From an uncultured Simplicispira sp. (GTDB taxonomy: Bacteria; Pseudomonadota; Gammaproteobacteria; Burkholderiales; Burkholderiaceae_C), in the NCBI GenBank assembly GCA_903882725.1, contig CAIRYF010000139.1, positions 1-8,390 of the forward strand: a DNA stretch of 8,390 nucleotides. The letters are read 5' to 3'. The translations under genes and the position numbers were made by a program. The notes beneath the pieces were generated by a model that was not told the origin of the DNA, did not search any database, and worked only from the letters and a program-made list of their open reading frames with translations. The stretch's first letter is position 1. Every line of letters starts with the position of its first letter. Below are positions 1 through 8,390 of the stretch, piece by piece.

Positions 1-940
1 CATGGGCGGTGGCACGGTCCCCGGTGCTGCACCGGTAATTGCACGTATCGCCAAAGAGATGGGCATCTTGACCGTTGGCGTGGTAACCAAGCCGTTTGAA
101 TGGGAAGGTGGCCGGCGTATGGCCAATGCCGACAACGGCCTGGCCGAACTCGAAGCCAATGTCGATTCGCTCATCGTCGTACTGAACGAGAAGCTGCTCG
201 ATGTACTGGGCGACGATGTGACGCAGGACGAGGCCTTCTCCCACGCCAACGACGTGCTGAAAAACGCCGTCGGCGGCATTGCTGAAATCATTAACGAGCA
301 CGGCCAAGTGAACGTCGACTTTGAGGACGTGCGCACCGTGATGGGCGAGCCCGGCAAGGCCATGATGGGCACTGCCGTTGCCAGCGGCCCCGATCGCGCG
401 CGCATCGCTGCCGAACAGGCTATTGCTTGCCCGTTGCTGGAGGGCATTGACCTGTCGGGTGCCAAGGGTGTGCTGGTGCTGGTAACGGCCAGCAAAGGCA
501 GCCTCAAGTTGTCCGAGTCGCGTCTGGCCATGAGCACCATCAACGCCTACGCTTCGCCAGATGCGCACGTTATTTACGGCGCTGCTTATGACGATTCATT
601 GGACGAGGAAATCCGCGTCACCGTGATCGCTACTGGCTTGTCGCGCCAAAATGTACGCCGCCAAAACATCCAAGTGGTGCAAGGCGGTTTGCGCACCGGC
701 ACCGACAACGTGGCCTACCAAATGCCCGTTAATACGCCCACTATGGGCAGCGTTAACAGCCATTCTTCACATTCTTCAGTCAATGCTCCCAGCACACCAC
801 AGGTTGACTACGGCAATATGACAGTGCCCAGCGTATGGCGCACCAACCGCACACAAGCCGCAGCGCGCGTCGATGCGCTGTCTTCGGGCGGCATGGATGA
901 CTTGGAAATTCCCGCATTCCTGCGCAAGCAGGCCGACTAA
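1..940 (+). CDS. ftsZ: Cell division GTPase FtsZ, 5'-truncated by the window edge
   Basis: FtsZ is the tubulin-like GTPase that polymerises into the cytoplasmic Z ring and recruits the division machinery. The visible 312 residues begin inside the nucleotide-binding domain. By comparison with E. coli FtsZ about 100 N-terminal residues lie upstream, so the ATG at position 2 is an internal methionine. Visible landmarks, counted from that Met: the glycine-rich phosphate loop at 2-8, the TKPFEWEG segment at 29-36, the catalytic T7 loop NVDFEDVR at 104-111, a C-terminal globular subdomain to about 228, and a linker of about 70 residues rich in Ser, Thr, Asn and His. It ends in the conserved tail [13 protein letters not shown], which binds FtsA and other membrane tethers. 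The oddity is the phosphate loop, which reads GGGTVPG rather than the family's GGGTGTG. The frame is otherwise intact. The gene ends in TAA at 938-940, overlapping the first lpxC start. Identification is very secure. Confidence 0.97.
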   Translation, partial: MGGGTVPGAAPVIARIAKEMGILTVGVVTKPFEWEGGRRMANADNGLAELEANVDSLIVVLNEKLLDVLGDDVTQDEAFSHANDVLKNAVGGIAEIINEHGQVNVDFEDVRTVMGEPGKAMMGTAVASGPDRARIAAEQAIACPLLEGIDLSGAKGVLVLVTASKGSLKLSESRLAMSTINAYASPDAHVIYGAAYDDSLDEEIRVTVIATGLSRQNVRRQNIQVVQGGLRTGTDNVAYQMPVNTPTMGSVNSHSSHSSVNAPSTPQVDYGNMTVPSVWRTNRTQAAARVDALSSGGMDDLEIPAFLRKQAD

Positions 941-1881
941 TGCAAGCTGCCCAGCCGATGCTGCAGCAGCGCACCCTGAAAACGCTGACCCGCGCGGTAG
1001 GTGTGGGTTTGCACAGCGGCCAGCGCGTGGAATTAACCCTGCGTCCGGCCCAGCCAGATACCGGCATTGTTTTTCGTCGCATTGATTTACCCGAACCGGT
1101 GGACATTGCCGTTTCAGCCCAGGCCGTGACTGATACGCGCATGGCCTCGACCATTTCATGCGGTCAGGCCAAGATACACACCGTTGAGCACCTGATGTCG
1201 GCCTGCGCTGGCTTGGGGCTGGACAACTTGTACATCGACATCACTGCCGAAGAGGTGCCGATTTTGGACGGTTCATCGGCATCGTTCGTGTTTTTGTTGC
1301 AAAGCGCTGGCATTGAACTGCAAAATGCGCCCAAAAAATGGATTCGAGTCAAACGTCCGGTACAAATCAGCCAAGGTGAAGGCACTAACGCCAAATGGGC
1401 GCGGCTGGACCCCTACCACGGCTTCAAGCTGCGTTTTGAAATCGACTTTGCCCACCCGGCGGTCGATTCGACCGGCCAGTGCGTCGAGTTTGATTTAGGC
1501 ACTGGCAACTACAGCCGCGATATTGCCCGGGCGCGCACCTTTGGTTTTACCAAAGACGTCGAAATGATGCGTGCCAACGGCTTGGCGCTGGGCGGTGGCC
1601 TCGATAACGCCATCGTCATGGACGACTACAAAGTGCTCAATGCCGATGGCCTGCGCTACGACGATGAGTTTGTGAAGCACAAAATTCTCGATGCCATGGG
1701 CGACCTGTATTTGATTGGCAAGCCTTTGCTGGGCGCCTACAGCGCTTTTCGCTCGGGCCACGCGCTCAACAATCTGCTGCTGCGCGAGCTGCTCAACCAG
1801 CCTGATGCTTGGGAGGTGGTGACGTTCGAGAACGATCGCCATGCTCCGGTGGGGTTTGCCCAGCCAGCGCGCGCTTGGTAA
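940..1881 (+). CDS. lpxC: LpxC, UDP-3-O-acyl-N-acetylglucosamine deacetylase
   Basis: LpxC is the cytoplasmic zinc amidase for the committed step of lipid A synthesis, removing the acetyl group from UDP-3-O-acyl-GlcNAc. The product is 313 residues from the ATG at 940. Family zinc ligands are visible: His84 in HTVEHL, and His247 and Asp251 in [10 protein letters not shown]. Also present are the catalytic Glu83, Lys248, Asp255 and His274 (in SGHALNN). The start is uncertain. The ATG at 940 overlaps the ftsZ stop as TAATG, with a weak AGG seven bases upstream, which suggests translational coupling. The in-frame ATG at 958 gives MLQQRTLK, which lines up with the E. coli LpxC N-terminus (MIKQRTLK) and yields 307 residues, but it has no visible ribosome binding site. 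I list the longer form because of the coupling geometry. The position directly after ftsZ is the classic end of the dcw cluster. The gene ends with tandem stops (TAATAA, 1879-1884). Identification is very secure; only the first six residues are in doubt. Confidence 0.96.
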   Translation: MQAAQPMLQQRTLKTLTRAVGVGLHSGQRVELTLRPAQPDTGIVFRRIDLPEPVDIAVSAQAVTDTRMASTISCGQAKIHTVEHLMSACAGLGLDNLYIDITAEEVPILDGSSASFVFLLQSAGIELQNAPKKWIRVKRPVQISQGEGTNAKWARLDPYHGFKLRFEIDFAHPAVDSTGQCVEFDLGTGNYSRDIARARTFGFTKDVEMMRANGLALGGGLDNAIVMDDYKVLNADGLRYDDEFVKHKILDAMGDLYLIGKPLLGAYSAFRSGHALNNLLLRELLNQPDAWEVVTFENDRHAPVGFAQPARAW

Positions 1882-1927
1882 TAAGGGTGTACCAAGGGCG
1901 GTGCCCTCGCGCCTTCCTGCACCGACC

Positions 1928-1933
1928 TATACT
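1928..1933 (+). promoter_or_regulatory. Probable -10 element (TATACT) of the thiC promoter
   Basis: TATACT matches five of six bases of the sigma-70 -10 consensus in an otherwise GC-rich gap. A start about seven bases downstream would put +1 near 1940, exactly at the 5' edge of the TPP aptamer, which is the main reason for believing it. No good -35 hexamer is seen 16-19 bases upstream (the bases there are CCCTCGC-like), so the promoter may be weak, activator-assisted or wrongly placed. thiC could also receive some read-through from lpxC, because no clear terminator separates them. Confidence 0.55.
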
Positions 1934-1940
1934 CGCGCTT

Positions 1941-2049
1941 GCTCCGGGGTGTGCTGACGCACTGAGATGCGGGTGGTCTGATTTGTAACGGTCAGAACCC
2001 CCTGCGAACCCGATGAACTTGATCCGGTTGATACCGGCGGAAGAAGAGC
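1941..2049 (+). promoter_or_regulatory. TPP (thiamine pyrophosphate) riboswitch aptamer, THI element
   Basis: The conserved THI-box parts appear in order. Closing stem P1 is GCTC (1941-1944) with GAGC (2046-2049). P2 is CGGG (1945-1948) with CCCG (2009-2012). P3 is GTGC (1951-1954) with GCAC (1959-1962), and the invariant CTGAGA is at 1962-1967. The pyrophosphate-side core GAACTTGAT is at 2015-2023, with stem-loop CCGG (2024-2027) and CCGG (2034-2037), then GCG. Between CTGAGA and the P2 3' strand is an extra arm, about 1969-2005. Its CTGA (1977-1980) pairs with TCAG (1992-1995), and the stem continues outwards with two mismatches and bulges; this is the variable P3a region. In this class TPP binding lowers expression of thiamine synthesis genes, and thiC lies 97 bases downstream. 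The role is inferred from sequence and position, both of which are typical. Confidence 0.93.
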
Positions 2050-2052
2050 TGA

Positions 2053-4017
<1,965 letters not shown>

Positions 4018-4024
4018 GCAGCAA

Positions 4025-4044
4025 AGCTATCAAAAATAATAGCT
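4025..4044. repeat. AT-rich inverted repeat (AGCTAT...ATAGCT), Comamonadaceae-type intergenic repeat core
   Basis: AGCTAT (4025-4030) and ATAGCT (4039-4044) form a perfect 6-bp inverted repeat around an A-rich 8-base spacer, eight bases after the thiC stop. From memory, short repeats with this core recur downstream of genes in Comamonadaceae genomes, often joined to a second GC-rich hairpin as here. Only one copy occurs in this window, so its status as a dispersed repeat rests on recollection, not on the sequence. The spacer reads as a T-run on the - strand, so it may supply the U-tract for termination of the convergent chemoreceptor gene. Confidence 0.55.
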
Positions 4045-4046
4045 AT

Positions 4047-4081
4047 AACCGCACGTATCTAAAGGGATAGAGGCGGTTTTT
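4047..4081 (+). terminator. Probable Rho-independent terminator of thiC, possibly bidirectional
   Basis: AACCGC (4047-4052) pairs with GCGGTT (4073-4078). Inside, TATC (4056-4059) pairs with GATA (4066-4069), giving a two-part stem with a small internal loop. The 3' arm runs directly into TTTTT (4077-4081), two of which are in the stem. It lies 30 bases after the thiC stop and 30 bases before the stop of the convergent chemoreceptor gene. Read on the - strand, the same hairpin is followed by TATAGCTATTATTTTTG, so it could end both transcripts. The stem is only moderately stable, hence the reserved confidence. Confidence 0.65.
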
Positions 4082-4110
4082 ATGCTTATTTTAAAAAGAC
4101 ACGCTTATCG

Positions 4111-5760
4111 TCACGCCAACTGCAGTGGCGAGGGGGTATAGCCTCCAGGCACTGCGCGTGCCTCTGGGGCATTGCACCAGCCCACTGGCGATGGCTGATC
4201 GGGCAACACAAAGCGGCTGATCAGTGCCGACAGTTCCTGCGCTTGGCTGCGCAGGCTGGCCGATGCGGCCGCAGACTCCTCTACCAAGGCCGAATTGGCC
4301 TGCGTCATTTGGTCCAGCCGCGCAACGGCACTGCCGACCTGGGACATATCGTGGTTTTGGGCTTGTGTGGCCGAGGTAATTTCGGTCAACAGGTGCTGCG
4401 CCTGCTGCGTCGAATCCATGATGCGGCGCATGGTGGCACCTGCGCTGCCCACCAAAGTGGCCCCCACGCTGACTTGCTCGGCAGAAGCGGTGATGAGCGC
4501 CTTGATTTCTTGCGCCGCTCTGGCCGAGCGCGTCGCTAGGCTGCGCACCTCGGCAGCTACCACGGCAAAACCGCGCCCCTGCGCGCCTGCGTGCGCCGCT
4601 TCAACGGCAGCGTTGAGTGCGAGGATGTTGGTCTGGAAGGCAATGGCGTCAATCACACCGATGATGTCGCTAATTTTGCTGGCCGATTGTTGAATGTCTT
4701 GCATCGTTGCGGCAACTTGGCTGACGACTTCGCCGCCTTGTTGGGCCACTGCGGTGGCTGTCGCTGCCATCTCCTGGGCCTGGTGGGCCGTGGCGGCAGA
4801 TTGGTAGACGCGCACCATGATTTGCTCCAGCGCCGCTGCGGTTTGTTGCAGGCTGGCGGCGGTTTCTTCGGTGCGGCTGGAAAGGTCGCTGTTGCCGTGT
4901 GCGATGTCTGCCGCAGCGCTGCTGACGTTGTGTGCCGAGCCACGCACCTGTGCCACCAGTGCGCGCAAGGCGTGTTGCATCACGGCCAGCGAGGACAACA
5001 TACGGCCGGCCTCATCACGCTCATGTCCGGCAATGTCTTGGCGCAGATCGAGCCTGGCCACGCGGTCAGCAGTGGCACCGGCCAGTGCAATCGGGCGCGT
5101 GATGCTGCGCACCATCCACAGGGCCAGAAATGTACCCAGTACCAGCGACAGTGCGCCAAAAATCCAGAGCGCAGCGCGGGCCATGGCCCCCCGATTGGCC
5201 ACCTCTACCGCGCCTGCATCCAATGCATTGCGTTGCGCCCCCACCAGCGTGTCCAGCGCTGCTAAAAGGGCGTTGGACGCTGGCAAGAAGCGCTGGTTAT
5301 AGACCTGCTGGATGCGCGAAGTCAGGCCCGAATCGCGGGCGGCCACCAATTCGGTGCGGGCCTGGGCGAAGTCGCTGCCGGTAGTGCGGATGTGCGTCAG
5401 CAAAGGTTGATCTGGGCTGGTTTGCAGCCGCTGGGCCAAGGCGGCCAGCAGGGCCTCGTAGTTTTTTTCTGCGGTTTCAATATCCCTGCCCAAAATTTCG
5501 CCCACCTCAGGCTCAGAACTCAGGGCCATGGCTTTGTAACGCTCGGCGTTAATCGCCTGATAGCGGTAGGCGTCGGCCACCAAACGCTCGGTGTTCACGC
5601 TTTGCTGCACCCCATGTTCCATGGCGTGGTGAATTTGGCGAATTGACCAAATGCCAATGGCCGAGCCCAACAGTGCCAGCAATAGCACGGCAAGAAAGAT
5701 GGACAGCAGGCGCTTGCCCAGCGCGCCGGGGGGAGGAAGGGAGAGCTTGAAGACGTGCAT
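4111..5760 (-). CDS. Methyl-accepting chemotaxis protein (membrane chemoreceptor)
   Basis: This 549-residue inner-membrane receptor senses a ligand in the periplasm and controls the CheA kinase through CheW. Domains in order: a short cytoplasmic N-terminus; TM1 at about 17-38; a helical periplasmic sensor of about 155 residues, compatible with a four-helix-bundle MCP module; TM2 at about 195-217; HAMP at about 218-270 (RPI near its start, then ERDEAGRM); and a coiled-coil signalling domain at about 285-515. Glu-rich segments such as [11 protein letters not shown] (297-307) resemble methylation sites. The hairpin tip [20 protein letters not shown] (370-389) is classic, but the next residues read HAGAQGRG where RAGEQGRG is usual. 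There is no C-terminal NWETF-type CheR/CheB tether. The ATG at 5760 is the only start after an in-frame TAG 25-27 bases upstream; no good ribosome binding site precedes it. The ligand cannot be told from sequence. No che or flagellar gene is in the window. The family call is very secure. Confidence 0.96.
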   Translation of the reverse strand: MHVFKLSLPPPGALGKRLLSIFLAVLLLALLGSAIGIWSIRQIHHAMEHGVQQSVNTERLVADAYRYQAINAERYKAMALSSEPEVGEILGRDIETAEKNYEALLAALAQRLQTSPDQPLLTHIRTTGSDFAQARTELVAARDSGLTSRIQQVYNQRFLPASNALLAALDTLVGAQRNALDAGAVEVANRGAMARAALWIFGALSLVLGTFLALWMVRSITRPIALAGATADRVARLDLRQDIAGHERDEAGRMLSSLAVMQHALRALVAQVRGSAHNVSSAAADIAHGNSDLSSRTEETAASLQQTAAALEQIMVRVYQSAATAHQAQEMAATATAVAQQGGEVVSQVAATMQDIQQSASKISDIIGVIDAIAFQTNILALNAAVEAAHAGAQGRGFAVVAAEVRSLATRSARAAQEIKALITASAEQVSVGATLVGSAGATMRRIMDSTQQAQHLLTEITSATQAQNHDMSQVGSAVARLDQMTQANSALVEESAAASASLRSQAQELSALISRFVLPDQPSPVGWCNAPEARAVPGGYTPSPLQLA

Positions 5761-5986
5761 GGGTGTGTGATCGGGCGCTGTGCGCTACCCAGAGGTTTTT
5801 TTGAAACGCCCCGGCCAAATACAAGCGCCGGATCCCAGGCCTGCGGCCTTGGTGTCCTTACTGTGTGCAGTCGATGTGACAGCAGAATGTCAAGCCATTT
5901 TTTATCTTGTTTTTAACAAAGGCGGCAAGATGCACCGCCTTGTCCCAAAAGGTTTGACGGAGACAGGCTTAAATGGAGCTGCTTAC
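5761..5986. other. Divergent intergenic region between the chemoreceptor and ybbP-like genes, with two hairpins
   Basis: This 226-base gap should hold promoters for both flanking genes, but none can be placed with confidence. On the - strand a perfect TTGACA occurs at 5893-5888, yet no convincing -10 hexamer follows at 16-18 bases, and no sigma-28 (flagellar and chemotaxis) promoter was recognised. Two inverted repeats stand out. AGGCC (5837-5841) and GGCCT (5845-5849) flank TGC, and the stem extends to CCAGGCC/GGCCTTGG with one bulge. AAGGCGG (5919-5925) and CCGCCTT (5935-5941) flank a 9-base spacer, and the stem extends to ACA/TGT with one bulged A. The stretch 5898-5916 is very T-rich. These could be operator sites or leader hairpins. 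I see no coding sequence here. Confidence 0.5.
5975..5978 (+). promoter_or_regulatory. Ribosome binding site that fixes the ybbP-like start
   Basis: GGAG lies eight bases before the ATG at 5987. It overlaps another ATG (5973-5975) that is in a different frame and opens only a short frame of about 40 codons with no recognisable product. The spacing and the YbbP-like N-terminus at 5987 settle the start. Confidence 0.75.
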
Positions 5987-8390
5987 ATGGATTTTTCTTT
6001 TTTACGCCTGGGTTGGCGCACGCTGTGGCGTGATGTGCGCGCTGGCGAATTGCGCCTGTTGTTGGTTGCCGTCACGCTGGCAGTGGCGGCACTGACTTCG
6101 GTGGGCTTTTTTGCCGACCGACTGCAAGGCGGCTTGGAGCGCGACGCGCTGCAACTGCTGGGCGGTGATGTGGTGCTGGCCAGTGATGTGCCCACGCCCG
6201 TGGCGTTTGTGCAGCGCGCGCAGGCGCTGGGCTTGCAAACGGCCAGCAGCATGGGTTTTGCGACCATGGCGCGCGCCAGCGACGCCCAAGGCGGCGGTGC
6301 CAAACTGGTGGCGCTTAAAAGCGTGCAGCCGGGCTACCCACTGCGCGGGCGCATGACGGTGGCCGATGCACCGGGCAAGCCGCCGTACATTACGCCCGAA
6401 ATCCCGGTGCGCGGCGAGGTCTGGTTGGACGCGCCGTTGCTGGAGGCACTGGACTTGAAGATGGGCGACTTTTTGTCGCTGGGCGACGCGCAGCTGCGCA
6501 TTGGCCGGGTGATCACCTTGGAGCCAGACCGGGGCAGCGGCTTCATGAGCTTTGCGCCGCGCGCCATGATCAACGCCGCCGACGTGCCCGCCACCGGCTT
6601 GGTGCAGCCAGCCAGCCGCGTGTCTTATCGCTTTGCTGTGGCCGGGTCGGCGGCAGCGGTGCAGCAGTTCAGCCAATGGGCAGCGCAGGAGGTGCAAAAC
6701 CCCAGCGTGCGCGGTGTGCGGCTGGAGTCGCTGGGCAGTGGCCGCCCGGAGATGAAGCAGACGCTGGAGCGGGCGCAAAAATTCCTCAACCTGGTGGCGT
6801 TGTTGGCGGCGCTGTTGTCCGCTGTGGCGGTGGCGCTGGCGGCGCGCGGCTTTGCGGCCAGCCACCTTGACGCCTCGGCCTTGCTGCGCGTGCTGGGGCA
6901 AAGCCAGCGCGCTATTGCCTGGAGCTACACCTTTGAATTTGTGCTGGTCGGCCTGTTTGCCAGCGTGCTGGGTGTGGCGCTGGGGTTTGCGGTGCATTAC
7001 GTCTTTGTGCTGCTGCTGGCCGGGCTGGTGTCGTCCGCCCTGCCAGCGGCCAGCCTGTGGCCAGCGGCGCTGGGCCTGGGCGTGGGGCTGACGCTGCTAT
7101 TGGCGTTTGGCCTGCCGCCGGTGCTGCAATTGGCGCAGGTGCCGCCGCTGCGGGTAATGCGCCGCGACGTTGGCGCGCTGCGCCCGGCATCGCTTGCCGT
7201 GCTGGTGTTGGGCATCAGCGGTTTTGCCGCGCTGCTGTTGGTGGTCAGCAGCGATTTGCAACTGGGTTTGATAGCGGTCGGCGGTTTTGCCGCTGCGGTG
7301 CTGTTGTTTGCTGCGCTGGCGTGGGTGGCTGTGCAGCTGCTGCGTCGCAGTGTCAACGAGGCCAGCGCGCCGCGTTGGCTGGTGTTGGCCACGCGCCAAA
7401 TTGCCGCGCGCCCGGCCTATGCCGTGGTGCAGGTCAGCAGCTTGGCGGTCGGCCTGCTGGCGCTGGTGCTGCTGGTGCTGCTGCGCACCGACTTGCTGGC
7501 CAGCTGGCGCCAAGCCACACCAGCGAACGCGCCCAACCGCTTCGTCATCAACGTGCAGCCCGATCAGGCCGATGCCTTTCAGCAGGCCTTGCGCGCGGCG
7601 GGTGTGACGCAATACGACTGGTATCCGATGATTCGCGGCCGCTTGGTCGCTGTCAACGGTGAAGCAATAGGCCCGGGCCGCTACAGCGAAGACCGCGCCC
7701 AGCGCTTGGTGGAGCGCGAATTTAACCTCTCCAGCGCCGCCGAGGCACCGGCGCACAACCCCATCGTCGCCGGGCGCTGGACAGCGGGCGAAGCGGGTGC
7801 CATCAGCCTAGAAGACGGCATCGCCAAAACGCTGGGACTCAAGCTGGGTGACACGCTGCGCTTTGACATCGGCGGCGTCACCAAAGACGCCCGCATCACC
7901 AGCCTGCGCAAGGTCGAATGGGGATCGATGCGCGCCAACTTCTTTGCCATGTACCCGGTCGAACATTTGGATGGCGTGGCCGTCACTTACCTTGCCGCCT
8001 ACCGTGCGCCAGAGACGGCGGGTTTTGACAACGCTTTGGTGCGCCAGTTTCCCAACATCACCAGCGTTGACATGGCGGCAACGCTGGCGCAAGTGCAAAG
8101 CGTGCTCGATCAGGTGATTCGCGCGGTGGAGTTTTTGTTTGCTTTCACGCTGGCAGCTGGCTTGGTGGTGCTGTTTGCCGCCGTGACCGCCACGCGGGAA
8201 GAGCGTGCGCGTGAATTTGCCATCATGCGGGCGGTGGGCGCGCGCGCCAGTTTGCTGCGTCAGGTGCAGCGGATTGAGTTGGCCGGGATCGGCTTGCTGG
8301 CGGGCTTTTTGGCGTCCTTGGTGGCCAGCGCGGTGGGCTGGGCGTTGGCCAAGTATGTTTTTAATTTCAGCTGGAGCGTGTCGCTGTGGG
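5987..8390 (+). CDS. ybbP: YbbP-type ABC transporter permease with FtsX-like domains, 3'-truncated by the window edge
   Basis: The frame opened by the ATG at 5987 stays open without a stop for 801 codons to the window end. It matches E. coli YbbP along its length as remembered: APRAMIN.ADVPATGLVQPASRVSYR at 190-215, LPAASLWP at 352-359, HNPIVAGRW at 590-598, TSLRKVEW..MRANFF at 638-653 and VRQFPNITSVD at 685-695. Likely membrane segments are at about 22-42, 267-287, 313-345, 357-380, 402-420, 428-450, 484-500, 713-735 and 763-788. Large periplasmic domains lie at about 43-265 and 501-712; FtsX-like permease domains start near 265 and 710. Such permeases work with a LolD/YbbA-type ATPase in the inner membrane and are thought to move or extract lipids or hydrophobic molecules, but the substrate is not established. 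Here no ATPase gene lies upstream; a partner may follow beyond the window. E. coli YbbP has 804 residues, while this protein continues past 801, so perhaps a few dozen residues are missing. No frameshift was seen. Confidence 0.93.
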   Translation, partial: MDFSFLRLGWRTLWRDVRAGELRLLLVAVTLAVAALTSVGFFADRLQGGLERDALQLLGGDVVLASDVPTPVAFVQRAQALGLQTASSMGFATMARASDAQGGGAKLVALKSVQPGYPLRGRMTVADAPGKPPYITPEIPVRGEVWLDAPLLEALDLKMGDFLSLGDAQLRIGRVITLEPDRGSGFMSFAPRAMINAADVPATGLVQPASRVSYRFAVAGSAAAVQQFSQWAAQEVQNPSVRGVRLESLGSGRPEMKQTLERAQKFLNLVALLAALLSAVAVALAARGFAASHLDASALLRVLGQSQRAIAWSYTFEFVLVGLFASVLGVALGFAVHYVFVLLLAGLVSSALPAASLWPAALGLGVGLTLLLAFGLPPVLQLAQVPPLRVMRRDVGALRPASLAVLVLGISGFAALLLVVSSDLQLGLIAVGGFAAAVLLFAALAWVAVQLLRRSVNEASAPRWLVLATRQIAARPAYAVVQVSSLAVGLLALVLLVLLRTDLLASWRQATPANAPNRFVINVQPDQADAFQQALRAAGVTQYDWYPMIRGRLVAVNGEAIGPGRYSEDRAQRLVEREFNLSSAAEAPAHNPIVAGRWTAGEAGAISLEDGIAKTLGLKLGDTLRFDIGGVTKDARITSLRKVEWGSMRANFFAMYPVEHLDGVAVTYLAAYRAPETAGFDNALVRQFPNITSVDMAATLAQVQSVLDQVIRAVEFLFAFTLAAGLVVLFAAVTATREERAREFAIMRAVGARASLLRQVQRIELAGIGLLAGFLASLVASAVGWALAKYVFNFSWSVSLW

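Noticed and set aside
1895..1907. AGGGC-GGT-GCCCT hairpin after lpxC as a terminator
   Set aside because: The stem has only five base pairs and no T-run follows; it lies upstream of the likely thiC promoter but cannot be supported as an intrinsic terminator.
4591..5265. + strand open frame (224 codons) opposite the chemoreceptor
   Set aside because: It is a shadow of the chemoreceptor coding strand, rich in Cys, Gly and His, with no domain.
5888..5893. TTGACA on the - strand as the chemoreceptor promoter
   Set aside because: The -35 match is perfect, but no plausible -10 hexamer follows at 16-18 bases, so no promoter was called.
5973..5986. ATG at 5973 as an alternative start for the ybbP-like gene
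   Set aside because: It is out of frame with the YbbP-like frame and opens only about 40 codons; its GGAG serves the ATG at 5987.
6002..6997. Long - strand open frame (331 codons) opposite the ybbP-like gene
   Set aside because: It is rich in His, Arg, Gln and Ala with no recognisable domain; the + strand frame is continuous and matches YbbP.

Overview
The window looks like a chromosomal segment from a betaproteobacterium, most likely of the Comamonadaceae type (Acidovorax, Rhodoferax or Polaromonas relatives). This rests on the FtsZ, LpxC and ThiC sequences as remembered, on the ftsZ-lpxC ending of the division and cell-wall (dcw) cluster, on GC-rich coding sequence, and on an AT-rich inverted repeat around an AGCTAT...ATAGCT core downstream of thiC, of a kind common between genes in that family. 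No database search was possible, so the taxonomic call is an inference.

Layout on the + strand: the 3' part of ftsZ (1-940) overlaps lpxC by one base (940-1881). These are the last two genes of the dcw cluster. A 264-base gap follows, with a TATACT promoter element, a TPP riboswitch aptamer (1941-2049) and a leader with two adjacent hairpins, the second of which covers part of the ribosome binding site. It leads into thiC (2146-4017). A short AT-rich repeat and a terminator-like hairpin (about 4025-4081) close thiC. On the - strand, and so convergent with thiC, is a chemoreceptor gene (5760 to 4111). After a 226-base divergent intergenic region comes a long + strand reading frame (5987 to beyond the window end). 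It encodes a YbbP-type ABC transporter permease with FtsX-like domains and is cut off by the window edge after 801 codons.

The genes form at least three transcription units with unrelated jobs: division plus the committed step of lipid A synthesis (ftsZ, lpxC), TPP-controlled thiamine pyrimidine synthesis (thiC), and a chemoreceptor divergent from an envelope ABC permease. Most of this is housekeeping. I found no credible sign of an undescribed multi-gene system, phage, insertion sequence, CRISPR array or tRNA. The points most worth a second look are the changed GTP-binding signature of FtsZ (GGGTVPG where GGGTGTG is expected), the two-hairpin architecture between the riboswitch and the thiC start, and two unusual residues in the chemoreceptor signalling tip.
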